Numbered from the stretch's first letter, positions 19,931 to 30,323 are shown. The stretch is 64,000 nucleotides of DNA from Lachnospiraceae bacterium (GCA_022791975.1 JAAWAC010000010.1:1-64000); one strand, 5' to 3'. Numbers and translations are program-made. Notes: a model not told the origin generated them from the sequence alone.

Positions 19931-20845
19931 TTAAAACACATCCTCCGTGCCCCAACTCTCCGGAATGCGGGTCATTACCATGTCCTCAATCAGCTCCCGC
20001 TCGAAGCCGTCAAAACATTTGTTGGTCAGCCCCATGCTCACCGCCAGCCTGGGGCGAAGACCTCCCCGGACCGTTTTCAAAGCCGCCAAAAGCCCCCGAA
20101 GATCCAGGGCCTTGGTGGAAATCTCGCTGTTGGCCGCCTTTGCCTGCAGATCCAGAAAAAGGCCGGCAAACTGGACCAGAGCCTCCCTTTTCGCCTCCGG
20201 AAAGCTGGTTTCCAGAATCAGCAGCAGGGTTTCCTCTGTCAAATCCGGCATGCGAATCACCAGAAACCGGGAGACCAGGGCCTCGTTCAGCTCCCGGGTT
20301 CCTGCATAGCCATAATTCATGGTGCCAATAAACCGGGTGGCCGTATGAAGGCTGATGCGATCATAGCCAGGTACATCGATAATCCGCCGATAGTCCAGGG
20401 TGGCATGCAGCACGGAAACCGCATCATTTTTTGCCATATTAATCTCATCCAGCACCCCAAAGCCCCCGTACTGGGCACATTGGTATACCGGCCCCTGGCG
20501 CAGTTGCACCTCATTGTCCCGAAAGGTATCCGTGCCAATAAGACTGCTGCTATCCGTATTTACATGAAAGGAAATGTTATATAAAGGCCTTCCAAACAGC
20601 CAGGCCAGGTTTTCCGCCAGAATATTTTTTCCCGTGGCCTTGGCGCCGCACAACAGCAGGTTTTCCCCCTGTAACAGAGCCGTAATAGCCATCTCCAGAA
20701 TCTCTTTTCCATAGAAGGGAACCGGCGGCCTGGCTACCCGGTAGACCAAATGTTCCTCCAGGGGATGTTCCTTCCGGAATTTTTCCAGCTCCCGAAGAAG
20801 TCCCGGGCTTACCTGCTGCCTTTGTAATATTTCTAAAGCATCCAT
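19931..20845 (-). CDS. MoxR-family AAA+ ATPase
   Basis: Residues 67-74 are the Walker A (GAKATGKN, with Asn in place of Thr/Ser at the last position). Walker B is GGFGVLDEINMA at about 118-129, and the arginine-finger region is NEALVSRFLVIRMP. I start at ATG 20845 (AAAGGAG 8 bases upstream, 304 residues). An ATG at 20932 would add 29 residues, overlapping the region next to hemW. Such ATPases act with VWA proteins to activate enzymes, and the VWA partner is the next gene. The substitution in Walker A deserves checking. Confidence 0.85.
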   Translation of the reverse strand: MDALEILQRQQVSPGLLRELEKFRKEHPLEEHLVYRVARPPVPFYGKEILEMAITALLQGENLLLCGAKATGKNILAENLAWLFGRPLYNISFHVNTDSSSLIGTDTFRDNEVQLRQGPVYQCAQYGGFGVLDEINMAKNDAVSVLHATLDYRRIIDVPGYDRISLHTATRFIGTMNYGYAGTRELNEALVSRFLVIRMPDLTEETLLLILETSFPEAKREALVQFAGLFLDLQAKAANSEISTKALDLRGLLAALKTVRGGLRPRLAVSMGLTNKCFDGFERELIEDMVMTRIPESWGTEDVF

Positions 20846-20936
20846 TTGTTTTACTCCTTTATCCCACAAGCTTGGCCTCTGCCCCTTCACAGGGCCTTTG
20901 CCAGAAAAGCCGGCTTCCAACACCAAACTCATGTTC

Positions 20937-22139
20937 TCATCGCAAAAAATCCGCCAAGATCCAGTTGCTCACATCGATTCCCCTGTCTGTCAGCCGCAGA
21001 AAGCCCTCCTGTTCCACTAGAAAGCCCTGCCTCTCATAGCGCTCCAGCTCCTTTTGATATACCTTGTGTATCTGCTCGGTAATCCGGACTCCCTCCCGGG
21101 TGCGAAGCCCCAAAAACATGGTCTCCGACAATACGTCCCCCGGCGTCAGCCTCTCATAATCGGTCACAGCAAACTGCCTTTGCAGATAGGGCTCCAAAGC
21201 CTCCTGATTCCGAAAGCGGCAACCGTCCAGCAAGGAGGCCGCCCCAACTCCAAATCCCTTATATTCCACTCTGCGCCAATATCCCAGATTGTGCTGACAT
21301 TCCCTGCCTGGCCTGGCGTAATTGGAAATCTCATAGCGTGAAAATCCGGCGGTCTCCAGAATCTCCCTTGTATCGTAATACATTTGCCGCTCCGTATCCT
21401 CATGGGGAAGTGGGGGAATTTCACAGACTCCCCCCGTATTTTTTTCGGTCCTTTCTTCCGCCGTCTTGCCATATTGCTCATAAAGAGGGGTTCCCTCCTC
21501 CAAGATCAGACTGTAGGCCGAAATATGCTCCGGCTTAAGGGCCACCACCTGCTCCAGCGTGTCCTGCCAGCTCCTCCTGGTCTGCCCAGGCAGACCGGAC
21601 ATGAGATCCACATTGATATTGGAAAATCCCGCCTCCCGGGCCAGACAAAAGCTCTCTAAAAACTCCTCCCAGGTGTGAATCCGCCCCAACAGAGCCAACT
21701 CCTCCTTTTGTGCGGATTGAAGCCCCAGACTCAGACGGTTGACGCCATAATCCCAAAGACTTTTAAGCTTCTCCCCAGTCAAGGTTCCAGGATTGCACTC
21801 CACCGTAATTTCTGCCTGATCCCGGATAAAAAAACAGTTTCTCAGCTCCCCCAATATCCCGGCAAGCTGTCTGTCCTCCAAAAGGGAAGGCGTCCCTCCT
21901 CCCACAAAGACGGTGGATACCTCATAGCTCTCCCTTAGGCTGCGACTCTCCCGAATTTCCTGTTTTAATGCCTCCACATAGCGCTCCCGGGTGGAGGCTT
22001 TTGCAGGCGCCGACAAAAAATCACAGTAGGCGCACTTTTTCACACAAAACGGAATGTGTATATAAATCTCCAGCTCCTTTTTTTCTCCCAAAACTTCCCC
22101 GCTATTTAGGCCTCCTGCCTTTCTCAGATTTTTTGCCAT
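20937..22139 (-). CDS. hemW: radical SAM protein HemW (heme chaperone / coproporphyrinogen oxidase-like)
   Basis: The 400 residues contain the radical SAM motif FCVKKCAYCDF (CxxxCxxC) near residue 33 and VFVGGGTPSLL, followed by an HemN-type C-terminal domain with YGVNRLSLGLQSA and the radical SAM barrel. Unlike true HemN it lacks an N-terminal extension, so it fits HemW, a heme-binding chaperone. The gene lies 9 bp after lepA, the common lepA-hemW arrangement in Firmicutes. The N-terminal 20 residues are poorly conserved, so the start could be slightly later. Confidence 0.93.
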   Translation of the reverse strand: MAKNLRKAGGLNSGEVLGEKKELEIYIHIPFCVKKCAYCDFLSAPAKASTRERYVEALKQEIRESRSLRESYEVSTVFVGGGTPSLLEDRQLAGILGELRNCFFIRDQAEITVECNPGTLTGEKLKSLWDYGVNRLSLGLQSAQKEELALLGRIHTWEEFLESFCLAREAGFSNINVDLMSGLPGQTRRSWQDTLEQVVALKPEHISAYSLILEEGTPLYEQYGKTAEERTEKNTGGVCEIPPLPHEDTERQMYYDTREILETAGFSRYEISNYARPGRECQHNLGYWRRVEYKGFGVGAASLLDGCRFRNQEALEPYLQRQFAVTDYERLTPGDVLSETMFLGLRTREGVRITEQIHKVYQKELERYERQGFLVEQEGFLRLTDRGIDVSNWILADFLR

Positions 22140-22148
22140 TCAGGCTTC

Positions 22149-23954
22149 CTACTTGTCATCCAGCTTCAGCACACTCATAAAGGCCTTCTGAGGAATCTCC
22201 ACATTTCCCACCTGGCGCATGCGCTTTTTTCCTTCCTTCTGCTTCTCCAGAAGCTTCTTCTTTCGGGTGATATCACCGCCATAACACTTTGCCAACACAT
22301 CCTTGCGCATGGCCTTTACGGTCTCCCGTGCTATGATCTTGCTGCCCACCGCCGCCTGAATGGGAATCTCAAAGAGCTGACGAGGAATTTCTTCTTTCAG
22401 CTTCTCACACATTTTTCTTCCCCTCTCGTAGGCTGTGCCGCTGTGCACAATAAAGGAAAGGGCGTCTACCTCCTCTTTATTGATCAAAATATCAAGCTTC
22501 ACCAATTCAGACTGCACATAGCCCTTCATCTCATAGTCAAAGGATGCATACCCCCGGGAGCGGGATTTGAGCGCGTCAAAAAAGTCATAGATAATCTCAT
22601 TTAGGGGAAGCTCGTACCGCAAAAGGGCACGGGTTTCCTCCATATATTCCATCCCCAGATAATTTCCCCGGCGCTCCTGGCACAATTCCATAATGGAGCC
22701 GATAAATTCTGTGGTCACCATAATCTCGGCGCTAACCACCGGCTCTTCCATATATTCGATTTCTGAGGGGTCTGGCAAATTGGAGGGATTGGTCAGCTCA
22801 ATCACCTCCCCGTTGGTCTTATGAACCTTGTAAATAACTCCGGGAGCCGTGGTCACCAAATCCAGGTTGTATTCTCGCTCTAACCGCTCCTGGATAATCT
22901 CCAAATGCAAAAGCCCCAAAAAGCCACAGCGGAACCCAAAGCCCAGAGCCACCGATGTCTCCGCCTCAAACTGAAGGGAGGCATCATTCAGCTGTAGCTT
23001 CTCCAGCGCATCCCGCAGATCCGGATATTTTGCCCCATCCGCCGGGTACATGCCACAGTATACCATGGGCAGCACTTTTTTATACCCGGGCAAAGGCTCC
23101 ACACAAGGCTTCTCCCGGTTGGTAATGGTGTCTCCCACCATGGTGTCCTTCACGTTTTTGATGCTGGCCGTAAGATAACCTACCATGCCAGCGCTAAGCT
23201 CCTCGCAGGGGATAAACTGGCCGGCGCCAAAATAGCCCACCTCCACCACCTCCGCCGTGGCTCCCGTAGCCATCATAAGAATGGGTGTCCCCCGCTTTAC
23301 TGCTCCCTCCTTAATCCGACAGAATACAATCACCCCTTTATAGGAATCATACACCGAATCAAAAATCAACGCCTTTAAGGGGGCAGACGCATCTCCCCCC
23401 GGCGCCGGAATTCGCTCCACGATAGCCTCCAGGACCTGCTCCACATGTAAACCGGTTTTGGCAGAAATCCGCGGTGCATCCTGGGCCTCCAGCCCAATCA
23501 CATCTTCTATTTCATCAATGACCCGCTCCGGCTCCGCACTGGGCAGATCAATCTTATTTATCACCGGCACCACATCCAGATCGTGATCCAGAGCCAGATA
23601 CACATTGGCCAACGTCTGGGCCTCAATGCCCTGGGCCGCATCCACCACCAGAATGGCCCCATCACAGGCAGCCAGACTTCTGGATACCTCATAATTAAAG
23701 TCCACATGGCCTGGGGTATCGATAAGATTAAAAATATATTCCTCCCCGTTCTTGGCCTTATACACGGTCCGCACGGTCTGCGCCTTTATGGTAATGCCCC
23801 GCTCCCGCTCCAGATCCATATTGTCCAATACCTGGGCCTGCATCTCCCGGCTGGTTAAAAGCCCTGTCATCTCAATAATCCGGTCTGCCAGCGTAGATTT
23901 CCCATGATCGATATGAGCAATAATGCAAAAATTGCGGATTTTTCCCTGATCCAT
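22149..23954 (-). CDS. lepA: elongation factor 4 (LepA), ribosome back-translocase GTPase
   Basis: A translational GTPase with [13 protein letters not shown] (G1), RGITIK (G2), DTPGHVDF (G3) and NKIDLP (G4). The LepA-specific C-terminal domain ends with [26 protein letters not shown] 23954 (GGTGG 5 bases upstream) gives 601 residues, the usual length. An upstream frame to 24005 would add 17 residues. It is the first gene of an operon with hemW and probably the MoxR/VWA pair. Confidence 0.97.
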   Translation of the reverse strand: MDQGKIRNFCIIAHIDHGKSTLADRIIEMTGLLTSREMQAQVLDNMDLERERGITIKAQTVRTVYKAKNGEEYIFNLIDTPGHVDFNYEVSRSLAACDGAILVVDAAQGIEAQTLANVYLALDHDLDVVPVINKIDLPSAEPERVIDEIEDVIGLEAQDAPRISAKTGLHVEQVLEAIVERIPAPGGDASAPLKALIFDSVYDSYKGVIVFCRIKEGAVKRGTPILMMATGATAEVVEVGYFGAGQFIPCEELSAGMVGYLTASIKNVKDTMVGDTITNREKPCVEPLPGYKKVLPMVYCGMYPADGAKYPDLRDALEKLQLNDASLQFEAETSVALGFGFRCGFLGLLHLEIIQERLEREYNLDLVTTAPGVIYKVHKTNGEVIELTNPSNLPDPSEIEYMEEPVVSAEIMVTTEFIGSIMELCQERRGNYLGMEYMEETRALLRYELPLNEIIYDFFDALKSRSRGYASFDYEMKGYVQSELVKLDILINKEEVDALSFIVHSGTAYERGRKMCEKLKEEIPRQLFEIPIQAAVGSKIIARETVKAMRKDVLAKCYGGDITRKKKLLEKQKEGKKRMRQVGNVEIPQKAFMSVLKLDDK

Positions 23955-23995
23955 TGTCGCCACCCATCTTCCTCCATAGTTTTTGTCAATGATAC

Positions 23996-24024
23996 AGTAT
24001 ACCACAAAGGTTGGGAAATGTAAA
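23996..24024 (-). promoter_or_regulatory. sigma-A promoter of lepA-hemW
   Basis: On the minus strand TTTACA (24019-24024) and TATACT (23996-24001) are separated by 17 bp, about 42 bp before the lepA start codon. Confidence 0.7.
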
Positions 24025-24061
24025 TTTTTTTTAAGGTTGTCTCCTTTCCTTCCCTGTATCC

Positions 24062-26590
24062 TTATCTGTGAAGGGTCTCATAGGAATACCGGTCTGCCTC
24101 CGACACATGCTCTGTTCGCAGCTCCCCCTCCTGGGTGCTGAGAAGCAAATAGCTGTTTTCCAGATAAAGCTTAAGGCGCTCCGCCCATTTCCGAAACAGG
24201 GAATCCTGGTAAGGCACATGGTCCCCATAGGTAAAGGTAGCCCCGGCTATCTGCCGGATCTCCCCCTCCTCCCCCAGCCGGAACACATAGTATCCATAAC
24301 TTCCAAAATCATCCCGGTCCTCCACGTGTACTGTCATCAGATACCCACTTCCCTCCAAAGTGCCTGCATAAATGTTATTCCAGCCTGCCCGGGATGCATG
24401 GGCGGACAAGGTATAAAGAAGCTGACCATCCTCCCCTTTTATGAGCACTAGACCGCTGTCCCCATCTCCGATATTGCCGGTGTAGGTCTCCAGCTCCTCT
24501 TCCCCGTCTCGGTCTGCCACATCCAGCTTCTGGGCATCCGTTAAACTGTAAAATTTTTCCAATACATCTGTTCCCACTTCCTCCAGAAGAAACTCATACC
24601 AGTTATCTGCCAAAACAGGAGCATAGGAAATTCCGCTTCCATAAAAAGAGCTCTCCAAGGTTGCTTCCACAACCTGTCCATTTTCAAAGGTAAGCCCAAG
24701 GGGCACCAAAAGATAGGCAAGTCCCTCCTGGGCAAGCTCTGCAAAGGTGTCAAAAGAAACCTTTTCGTAGCGTAGCGTATCCATCTCCTCGTTGGCCAGA
24801 AACACGCAGTCTGGGGCAAAGGCTAAAAAAGGCAGTTCCGCCCCCTCCTCCAGATCCTCCACCAGGTACCGATCAATTCCCCGCCCACTGCGAGAAAGAG
24901 AGCGTATATACACTCGGTAAGTCCCGTCCTCTATCCGTCCCGCCTGAATTTGTTCCCGGGAAAGCTCCATAACAGAAGGTTCTAAAAGCTCTGCGCCTGG
25001 CACCTCCCCTGACGGTGTGGTGAGCTCCCCAGATGACTCTCCCACCTCTCCCCCACGGTTCTGCTCTAGCTCCTGGGCATCCGCAGGCGTCCCCTTCTGC
25101 CCTGTAGCCAAACAGGTGATGCCAAATCCAAACTCCGCCAGAAAAGTCCTTGTCTCCTCAGAGGAGAGCTCTACCCAGAGGCAAGCTTCCTCCACTTCCA
25201 GCACAGGCGTAGCGGTCAGAAGCTCTGCTGGCTGCCCATCAATAGCCGGATCGTGGTGATAAATCTCCAAGATCTCCAAAGCCTGTGCCTGGGGTGACAT
25301 TCCCCGGGGAATCGCCAACCGCCAGAAGCCATTTCCTGCATTTTCCAGGGAAAATCCAAGCCCCATAACCTGGATCTCCTCTGCCCTGGCAGAAAAACTG
25401 GCTGGGTAGGTCTCCTGAATCAATACTTCCTCCTCCCCAGAAAAGGTAATCCGAACCAGATGTCCAGCCTCCAGCCCGTTAAAATCCATCTCTATATAAG
25501 GAGAAATCTCTCCAGCCTCCGGGATCTGCACCTCTCCCTGTCCGGGAATGGTGACCACCAGCCTGGTATCCGCCGCCTCCTCCATGTCAAGCTCTGAGAG
25601 AACACCGTAAAAGGTCACTGCCTCCTGTTTCTTCCCGGGATTTGCCAGCAAAAGCACCGCAGCAATCCCACATCCCAGGGCTGCCAGGCCCAAAATAGCC
25701 ACCCCAGGCCTTCGATAGCTCAGCACATGGCGAATCCTGCTGCCTGTATCTCCCTCCCCAAAAGCCAGGGGAATCCCCCGCACCCGGGAGCGTCCCACCG
25801 CCATGGCCAGCAGAGATTGAGAATATTCTTTTTTTACAGAATTTCCCATTTTTCGAATAACAGCCTCATCACAGGACATTTCCATATCCCGGCCACTTAC
25901 AAAAAAAGCCACCCAGACCAGCGGATTAAACCAATGCAGGCAGAGAGCCAGATAGGCCGCTATTCGGATCATGGGATCTCCCCTGCGAATATGGGTTCTC
26001 TCATGGAGCAGCACATAGGGCAGCCTTTCCTCTTCCATATCCCTGGGCAAATAAATTCCATAGCGAAAAAGCCCCAGCACAAAGGGCGTGGTTGTCATGT
26101 CTGTCCGATAAATTCCCCGGGATTCCTCCAGGGCTCCCCGAAGCCTCCTTTTCAGCAACAGCAGGGACCCCAGCCCATAGAGAGCCATTGCTCCCGCTCC
26201 CACAAGCCAAATCCATCCCCCTATAAACAAGTACACCTGCATGGGATTTATCGAGGACATGGGCGTGGCGGCCGGTAGAGATTGATTGATGGCCTCCTCC
26301 ATAGCAGGAATGGGCAGTTCCACTGCCGGCTGCCCCATATAGCCGATATTTTCCGGAATATATTCTATCTGTCCCTGTACTCCCACAGGAGCCTTAAGCA
26401 TTCCCAGGAAGGATACAGGGGCGGAAAAGGAAACCGGACACAGCAGCCGAAACAGCACCACGGCCCACAGTCCATAGGAAAAAATCCGGGGCGCCCGGCG
26501 CAACAAAAGCCTAAGCACCAACACCGCCAAAATCATATAGCTGGCCGTGAGACTCATATTCAATAGCAAAATCAGCAACTGCTCCATCAT
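24062..26590 (-). CDS. BlaR1/MecR1-like M56 zinc peptidase sensor
   Basis: An 842-residue membrane protein. Four transmembrane helices lie within the first 250 residues. Between helices 3 and 4 is the metallopeptidase motif HERTH (196-200), followed by [15 protein letters not shown] further hydrophobic segment at about 300 precedes a large extracytoplasmic region. That region is not a penicillin-binding domain but an acidic beta-rich segment ending in an uncharacterised domain. Proteins of this class cleave BlaI-type repressors on sensing a signal. The start overlaps the end of the repressor gene by 4 bp. The signal is unknown, and the unusual sensor argues against beta-lactam specificity. 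Confidence 0.85.
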   Translation of the reverse strand: MMEQLLILLLNMSLTASYMILAVLVLRLLLRRAPRIFSYGLWAVVLFRLLCPVSFSAPVSFLGMLKAPVGVQGQIEYIPENIGYMGQPAVELPIPAMEEAINQSLPAATPMSSINPMQVYLFIGGWIWLVGAGAMALYGLGSLLLLKRRLRGALEESRGIYRTDMTTTPFVLGLFRYGIYLPRDMEEERLPYVLLHERTHIRRGDPMIRIAAYLALCLHWFNPLVWVAFFVSGRDMEMSCDEAVIRKMGNSVKKEYSQSLLAMAVGRSRVRGIPLAFGEGDTGSRIRHVLSYRRPGVAILGLAALGCGIAAVLLLANPGKKQEAVTFYGVLSELDMEEAADTRLVVTIPGQGEVQIPEAGEISPYIEMDFNGLEAGHLVRITFSGEEEVLIQETYPASFSARAEEIQVMGLGFSLENAGNGFWRLAIPRGMSPQAQALEILEIYHHDPAIDGQPAELLTATPVLEVEEACLWVELSSEETRTFLAEFGFGITCLATGQKGTPADAQELEQNRGGEVGESSGELTTPSGEVPGAELLEPSVMELSREQIQAGRIEDGTYRVYIRSLSRSGRGIDRYLVEDLEEGAELPFLAFAPDCVFLANEEMDTLRYEKVSFDTFAELAQEGLAYLLVPLGLTFENGQVVEATLESSFYGSGISYAPVLADNWYEFLLEEVGTDVLEKFYSLTDAQKLDVADRDGEEELETYTGNIGDGDSGLVLIKGEDGQLLYTLSAHASRAGWNNIYAGTLEGSGYLMTVHVEDRDDFGSYGYYVFRLGEEGEIRQIAGATFTYGDHVPYQDSLFRKWAERLKLYLENSYLLLSTQEGELRTEHVSEADRYSYETLHR

Positions 26591-26952
26591 GGCTCCTCCT
26601 CATAATTGTCAATCAGCTCCCGAAGAAGGCGTATTTCCTGCTCTCCCAACCGCCTTTTCCTGGAAAAAGCCGTGAGAAACAAAGGGAGGGAACCCTGAAA
26701 GTTCTCGTCAATAAATGCCTCTCCCCGGGCTGCCTGAAAATCTTCCCGGCTCATGCGTACCACCACAGTCCCCTTCTCATTGGCAAACAGCCCCCGGTCA
26801 CAGAGCCGCTTAAGCATGGTATAGGTGGTGGTCCGTTTCCAGGAAAACGCCTCCTCACATAACCTGGTCAAATCTCCGGAGCCAACGGGCGCATGCTGCC
26901 AGATAAGCTCCGCAAATTTTTCTTCCATTTCTCCCAGCTGATAGGTTTTCAT
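26587..26952 (-). CDS. BlaI/MecI/CopY-family transcriptional repressor
   Basis: A 121-residue winged-helix repressor: LGEMEEKFAELIWQHAP at the N-terminus, recognition region WKRTTTYTMLKRLCDRG, and a C-terminal dimerisation and cleavage segment with FLTAFSRKRRL. ATG 26952 lies 7 bases after GGAG; a longer frame to 26997 has no site. It overlaps the M56 sensor gene, forming a repressor-antirepressor pair, and two operator palindromes lie in its own promoter. Confidence 0.92.
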   Translation of the reverse strand: MKTYQLGEMEEKFAELIWQHAPVGSGDLTRLCEEAFSWKRTTTYTMLKRLCDRGLFANEKGTVVVRMSREDFQAARGEAFIDENFQGSLPLFLTAFSRKRRLGEQEIRLLRELIDNYEEEP

Positions 26953-27054
26953 CTGTAGTCTCCTTTCCATTTTGCCATATCTTAGCAAAAAGCGCATGTT
27001 CTATTTTCCCGGCTTTGTGAAATTTCTGTATGGGAAATGTAAAGCCGTTTGTAT

Positions 27055-27095
27055 GTCTAATTATATTAGACACCTATAGTCTAACATGATTAGAC
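27055..27095 (-). promoter_or_regulatory. two operators for the BlaI-type repressor
   Basis: Two near-identical 17-bp palindromes of form GTCTAA-N5-TTAGAC lie at 27055-27071 and 27079-27095, with centres 24 bp apart. The upstream one lies between -35 and -10 and the other covers the start point, so binding would shut the promoter. Confidence 0.85.
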
Positions 27096-27106
27096 TTATA
27101 TGTCAA
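27078..27106 (-). promoter_or_regulatory. promoter of the BlaI-type/M56 operon
   Basis: On the minus strand TTGACA (27101-27106), 17 bp, TAGACT (27078-27083). One of the two operators occupies the spacer. Confidence 0.65.
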
Positions 27107-27153
27107 GACACTCTCAGAAATAAACAAACCTTCCCTCGGGAATGGTGTTTTCA

Positions 27154-27204
27154 TAAAAAAAGATCCTCCGCCCAGCTTCCCAGCCAAGCGGAGGATCTTT
27201 TTTT
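27154..27204. terminator. bidirectional terminator after pepQ
   Basis: A perfect 11-bp stem AGATCCTCCGC (27161-27171) with its complement at 27188-27198. A-run and T-run flanks mean it can work in both directions. It lies 29 bp beyond the end of the peptidase gene. Confidence 0.8.
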
Positions 27205-27232
27205 CCCTATTTTTACAACGACCCCAACTGTC

Positions 27233-28303
27233 CTACTCCACAACCTGCAAATCCTTGGGTGCCTGATTTAACACCTCACAGCCATTTTCCGTCACCAGCA
27301 CCAGGTCCTCGATGCGAACTCCAAACTCTCCTGGCAGATAAATCCCCGGCTCCACGGAGAATACCATGCCTGGCTCCAGAGGAAAGGCAGAGGCATTTCC
27401 CACATCAGGTGGCTCATGGCATTCCAGCCCTACCCCATGACCCAGGCGATGGGTAAAGTAAGGACCGTACCCGCCCTCTGTGATAATATCCCGGGCTGTC
27501 TTGTCCAGCTCTGACAAAAATACCCCCGGCTTTATCCGAGCAATAGCCGCCAGGTTTGCCTGTCTGACCAGTTCATATACCTGCCGCTGCTTTGCTCCCG
27601 CCTCCCTGTAAAATACGGTCCGGGTCATATCACACCAATACCGGTTAAAGGGAATAAAAATATCAAAGGTCACACTGTCCCCAGGCTTTACCACCGTGCC
27701 GTCTGCACTGTGATGGGGATCTGCCCCATTGGGACCAAAACACACCAGCTGCACGCCCTCACAGTCCGCTCCCTTTTCCAGGTAAAGTCGGTTCACCTCC
27801 GCAGCCAGTCGATTTTCCACGGCCCCCTCCCTCACCTGGGAAATAACCTTCTCCACCACTTTATCGTTGAAGTGCGAACTCCTGCGAAGGGCCTCAATTT
27901 CCAACTGGTCCTTTAACATCCGGGCCCGGTCCACTGGTCCAGAGCCCTGCACTGGTGTCATATCGGGTCTAAGCTCCATAAGGCCAATCAAAAACTTGCT
28001 AGACCAGAATTTGTCAATGCCAAGCTTTCCAGGCTGAATCTTTCCCGCCAAATCCTTCACAGGATTCTCTCCATCCTTGTGCACATACAAGGACAGCCCC
28101 TCCGGGGGCACAATGCCAAATATTTCATTTGCAAACAGCCAGGCTCTTCCTGTGTCCTCCAGGTAAAGAGCAATCATCCGCTCGTGAGGCTCTATCCACA
28201 GCCCGGTTAAGTAATACAGGGAGGCTGTGGACGTGACGATCATCTGGGTTAGACCCTCCGCCTCCATATTGGCAATTACCCGCCGTATTCTCTCTTGGTT
28301 CAT
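27233..28303 (-). CDS. M24-family Xaa-Pro peptidase
   Basis: A cytoplasmic dinuclear metal peptidase of 356 residues. The N-terminal creatinase-like domain covers 1-120 and the pita-bread catalytic domain follows. The metal ligands are seen in VTFDIFIPFNRYWCDMTRTV (two Asp), HRLGHGVGLECHEPP (His) and VFSVEPGIYLPG plus GVRIEDLVLV (two Glu). It cleaves peptides with Pro in the second position. The ATG follows AGGAGGATTATC. It may head the transcript separately from the trhP genes, 59 bp away. Confidence 0.9.
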   Translation of the reverse strand: MNQERIRRVIANMEAEGLTQMIVTSTASLYYLTGLWIEPHERMIALYLEDTGRAWLFANEIFGIVPPEGLSLYVHKDGENPVKDLAGKIQPGKLGIDKFWSSKFLIGLMELRPDMTPVQGSGPVDRARMLKDQLEIEALRRSSHFNDKVVEKVISQVREGAVENRLAAEVNRLYLEKGADCEGVQLVCFGPNGADPHHSADGTVVKPGDSVTFDIFIPFNRYWCDMTRTVFYREAGAKQRQVYELVRQANLAAIARIKPGVFLSELDKTARDIITEGGYGPYFTHRLGHGVGLECHEPPDVGNASAFPLEPGMVFSVEPGIYLPGEFGVRIEDLVLVTENGCEVLNQAPKDLQVVE

Positions 28304-28362
28304 GATAATCCTCCTATATTAAATCGCTTCGCCATGGCGCTAACGGGTAAGACCCTTTGACA

Positions 28363-29607
28363 CTACCCCCCTTCGCCGGCCCTCTCTGTTCTCCGCAGAA
28401 TATCCCAGGGGGCCGGGCTTTCGCTCAGCTGCACCCACAGGTCCTGCCTGGCGTGAGGGGCGCTCTCCTGGGGCACTCCCTCCTGGTCAAAAATTGCTTC
28501 CACCATCACAGGCACATCCTCTCCCCCTGGCTTCATAATCTCGATTTGCTCTCCCACGGAAAATTTGTTCCGCTGCTGAAGCTGGCACCGGCCCTTGGCA
28601 TCCACCTGACCTACAATTCCCAGATAGGTGGCCTCCCTCTGATAGGTACTCTCCTCATAAATCTGGGACTTCTCATCGGGACGTCCAAAGAAAAAGCCAG
28701 TGGTAAAAAGCCGGTGGGTGCCACAGGAAATCTGTTCCCGATACCAGGGAAGATTCCTCTCGTAGAGCTCCCGGCATTCCTGACAGTCATCCAAGGCCCG
28801 CCGGTAGGTTCTGGTCACTGTGGCCACATACAGGGCTGTTTTCATACGTCCCTCTATTTTCAGGCTGTCAATGCCCGACTCCAGAATTTCGGGGATATGG
28901 GCAATCATGCACAGATCCCGGGAATTAAAGAGAAAGGTTCCCCGGTCATTCTCGTAAATAGGCAAATATTCCCCTGGCCTGGACTCCTCCACCACCGCGT
29001 ATTTCCACCGGCAGGGGTGAGTACAGGAACCCTGATTGGCATCCCGGCCAGTAAAATAATTGCTTAAAAGGCAGCGGCCAGAATAGGAGATACACATGGC
29101 TCCGTGAATAAAGGTCTCTATCTCCATCTCCTCCGGAATCTTTTTACGAATCTCCCGGATTTCCTCCAGGGAAAGCTCCCGGGCAGACACCACCCGTTTC
29201 GCTCCCAGCTCCCACCAAAAGCGATAGGTTTCGTAGTTGGTATTGTTGGCCTGGGTGCTGATGTGGCGCTCCAGCTCTGGACAAAGCTCCCGGGCCAGCA
29301 TAAAAATCCCCGGGTCCGCAATAATAAGCCCATCCGGCCCCATCTCCCTCAATTCCTTTAGATACGTCCGCACACCCTCCAGATCCCGGTTATGAGCCAA
29401 GATATTTACCGTCACGTAAACTTTTACCCCATGATCATGGGCAAAGGCAATGCCCTCCACCATATCCTGATTGGAAAAATTTTTGGCTTTTGCCCGAAGT
29501 CCAAAGGCCTCTCCTCCAATATAAACTGCATCTGCTCCGAAGATCACCGCTGTTTTTAAAACCTCCAGGCTGCTGGCCGGCACCAACAATTCCGGTTTTC
29601 TTTTCAT
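28363..29607 (-). CDS. U32-family tRNA uridine hydroxylase (TrhP-like)
   Basis: A 414-residue member of the peptidase U32 family. It starts RKPELLVPASSLEVLKTA and carries the family cluster FIHGAMCISYSGRCLLSNY followed by GSCTHPCRWKY, which holds the iron-sulfur cysteines. Members of this group hydroxylate uridine 34 of tRNA using prephenate rather than acting as proteases. The neighbouring upstream gene is the matching methyltransferase TrmR, with start and stop overlapping by 4 bp. In Bacillus two U32 genes follow the methyltransferase, but here there is one. Confidence 0.85.
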   Translation of the reverse strand: MKRKPELLVPASSLEVLKTAVIFGADAVYIGGEAFGLRAKAKNFSNQDMVEGIAFAHDHGVKVYVTVNILAHNRDLEGVRTYLKELREMGPDGLIIADPGIFMLARELCPELERHISTQANNTNYETYRFWWELGAKRVVSARELSLEEIREIRKKIPEEMEIETFIHGAMCISYSGRCLLSNYFTGRDANQGSCTHPCRWKYAVVEESRPGEYLPIYENDRGTFLFNSRDLCMIAHIPEILESGIDSLKIEGRMKTALYVATVTRTYRRALDDCQECRELYERNLPWYREQISCGTHRLFTTGFFFGRPDEKSQIYEESTYQREATYLGIVGQVDAKGRCQLQQRNKFSVGEQIEIMKPGGEDVPVMVEAIFDQEGVPQESAPHARQDLWVQLSESPAPWDILRRTERAGEGG

Positions 29608-30323
29608 GGCAACTTCCTTTCCCCTGTGCCTCCTGTTCCCACAGGCAAAAGCATCTCGCTATTTCCAGAATTTTCCAGTTCCTCTATTTTCACACTCACT
29701 GTCACCCCATCGCCCAAAGGCAGAATGCTGGTGACCAGCTGCGGGTGATGCTTCAATGCATACAGGTATTCCCGCATCCGGCTGTGAATGGTCCGATCCC
29801 GCCTTTCCACAGCAAAGCGGGAATCTATGATTCTTCCCTCCTGGAGTACATTGTCGGACACCAAAAGTCCTCCCGGGGATAATAGCCGCAGGACCTGGGG
29901 GAGGAAATGGAGATACTGCCCTTTGGCCGCATCCATAAAAATAAAATCAAAGAGGCCCGAAAGTTTAGGTAGAATTTCCATCGCATCCCCCTCCAGAAGC
30001 GTGATCTGCTTCTCCCTCCCAGCCCGGCGGAAATTTTCCCGGGCTATGGGCAACCGCTTTTCATATTTTTCAATGGTAGTGATCTTAACCTTGGGTCCCC
30101 CATACTCACTCATAAGCAAGGCGGAAAAGCCTGTGGCTGTCCCCACCTCCAGAATCTGTCCCGGGTTCTTCCAGGCCAGAAGCGTCTTTAAAAAGCTCTG
30201 AAGCTCCCGGCGGATAATGGGCACTCCCTCCTGGCGGGCCTCCCTCTCAATTTCATCCAACAAAGGAGTGTTGCCTATATCCAGCGAATTGATATAGGCA
30301 ACCATTCTCTCTTCCACGATCAA
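29604..30323 (-). CDS. trmR: tRNA 5-hydroxyuridine methyltransferase TrmR (YrrM-like O-methyltransferase)
   Basis: A SAM-dependent methyltransferase of the COG4122 type, 239 residues. It shows ILEVGTATGFSALLMS (motif I), TTIEKYEKRLPIARENFRRA and FDFIFMDAAKGQYLHFL. It would methylate ho5U34 to mo5U34, the product of the downstream U32 enzyme. The start is probably TTG 30323 directly after the preceding stop (GAGG 8 bases upstream). The C-terminus (STOP 29604) has a short Gly/Thr-rich tail. Confidence 0.86.
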   Translation of the reverse strand: MIVEERMVAYINSLDIGNTPLLDEIEREARQEGVPIIRRELQSFLKTLLAWKNPGQILEVGTATGFSALLMSEYGGPKVKITTIEKYEKRLPIARENFRRAGREKQITLLEGDAMEILPKLSGLFDFIFMDAAKGQYLHFLPQVLRLLSPGGLLVSDNVLQEGRIIDSRFAVERRDRTIHSRMREYLYALKHHPQLVTSILPLGDGVTVSVKIEELENSGNSEMLLPVGTGGTGERKLP

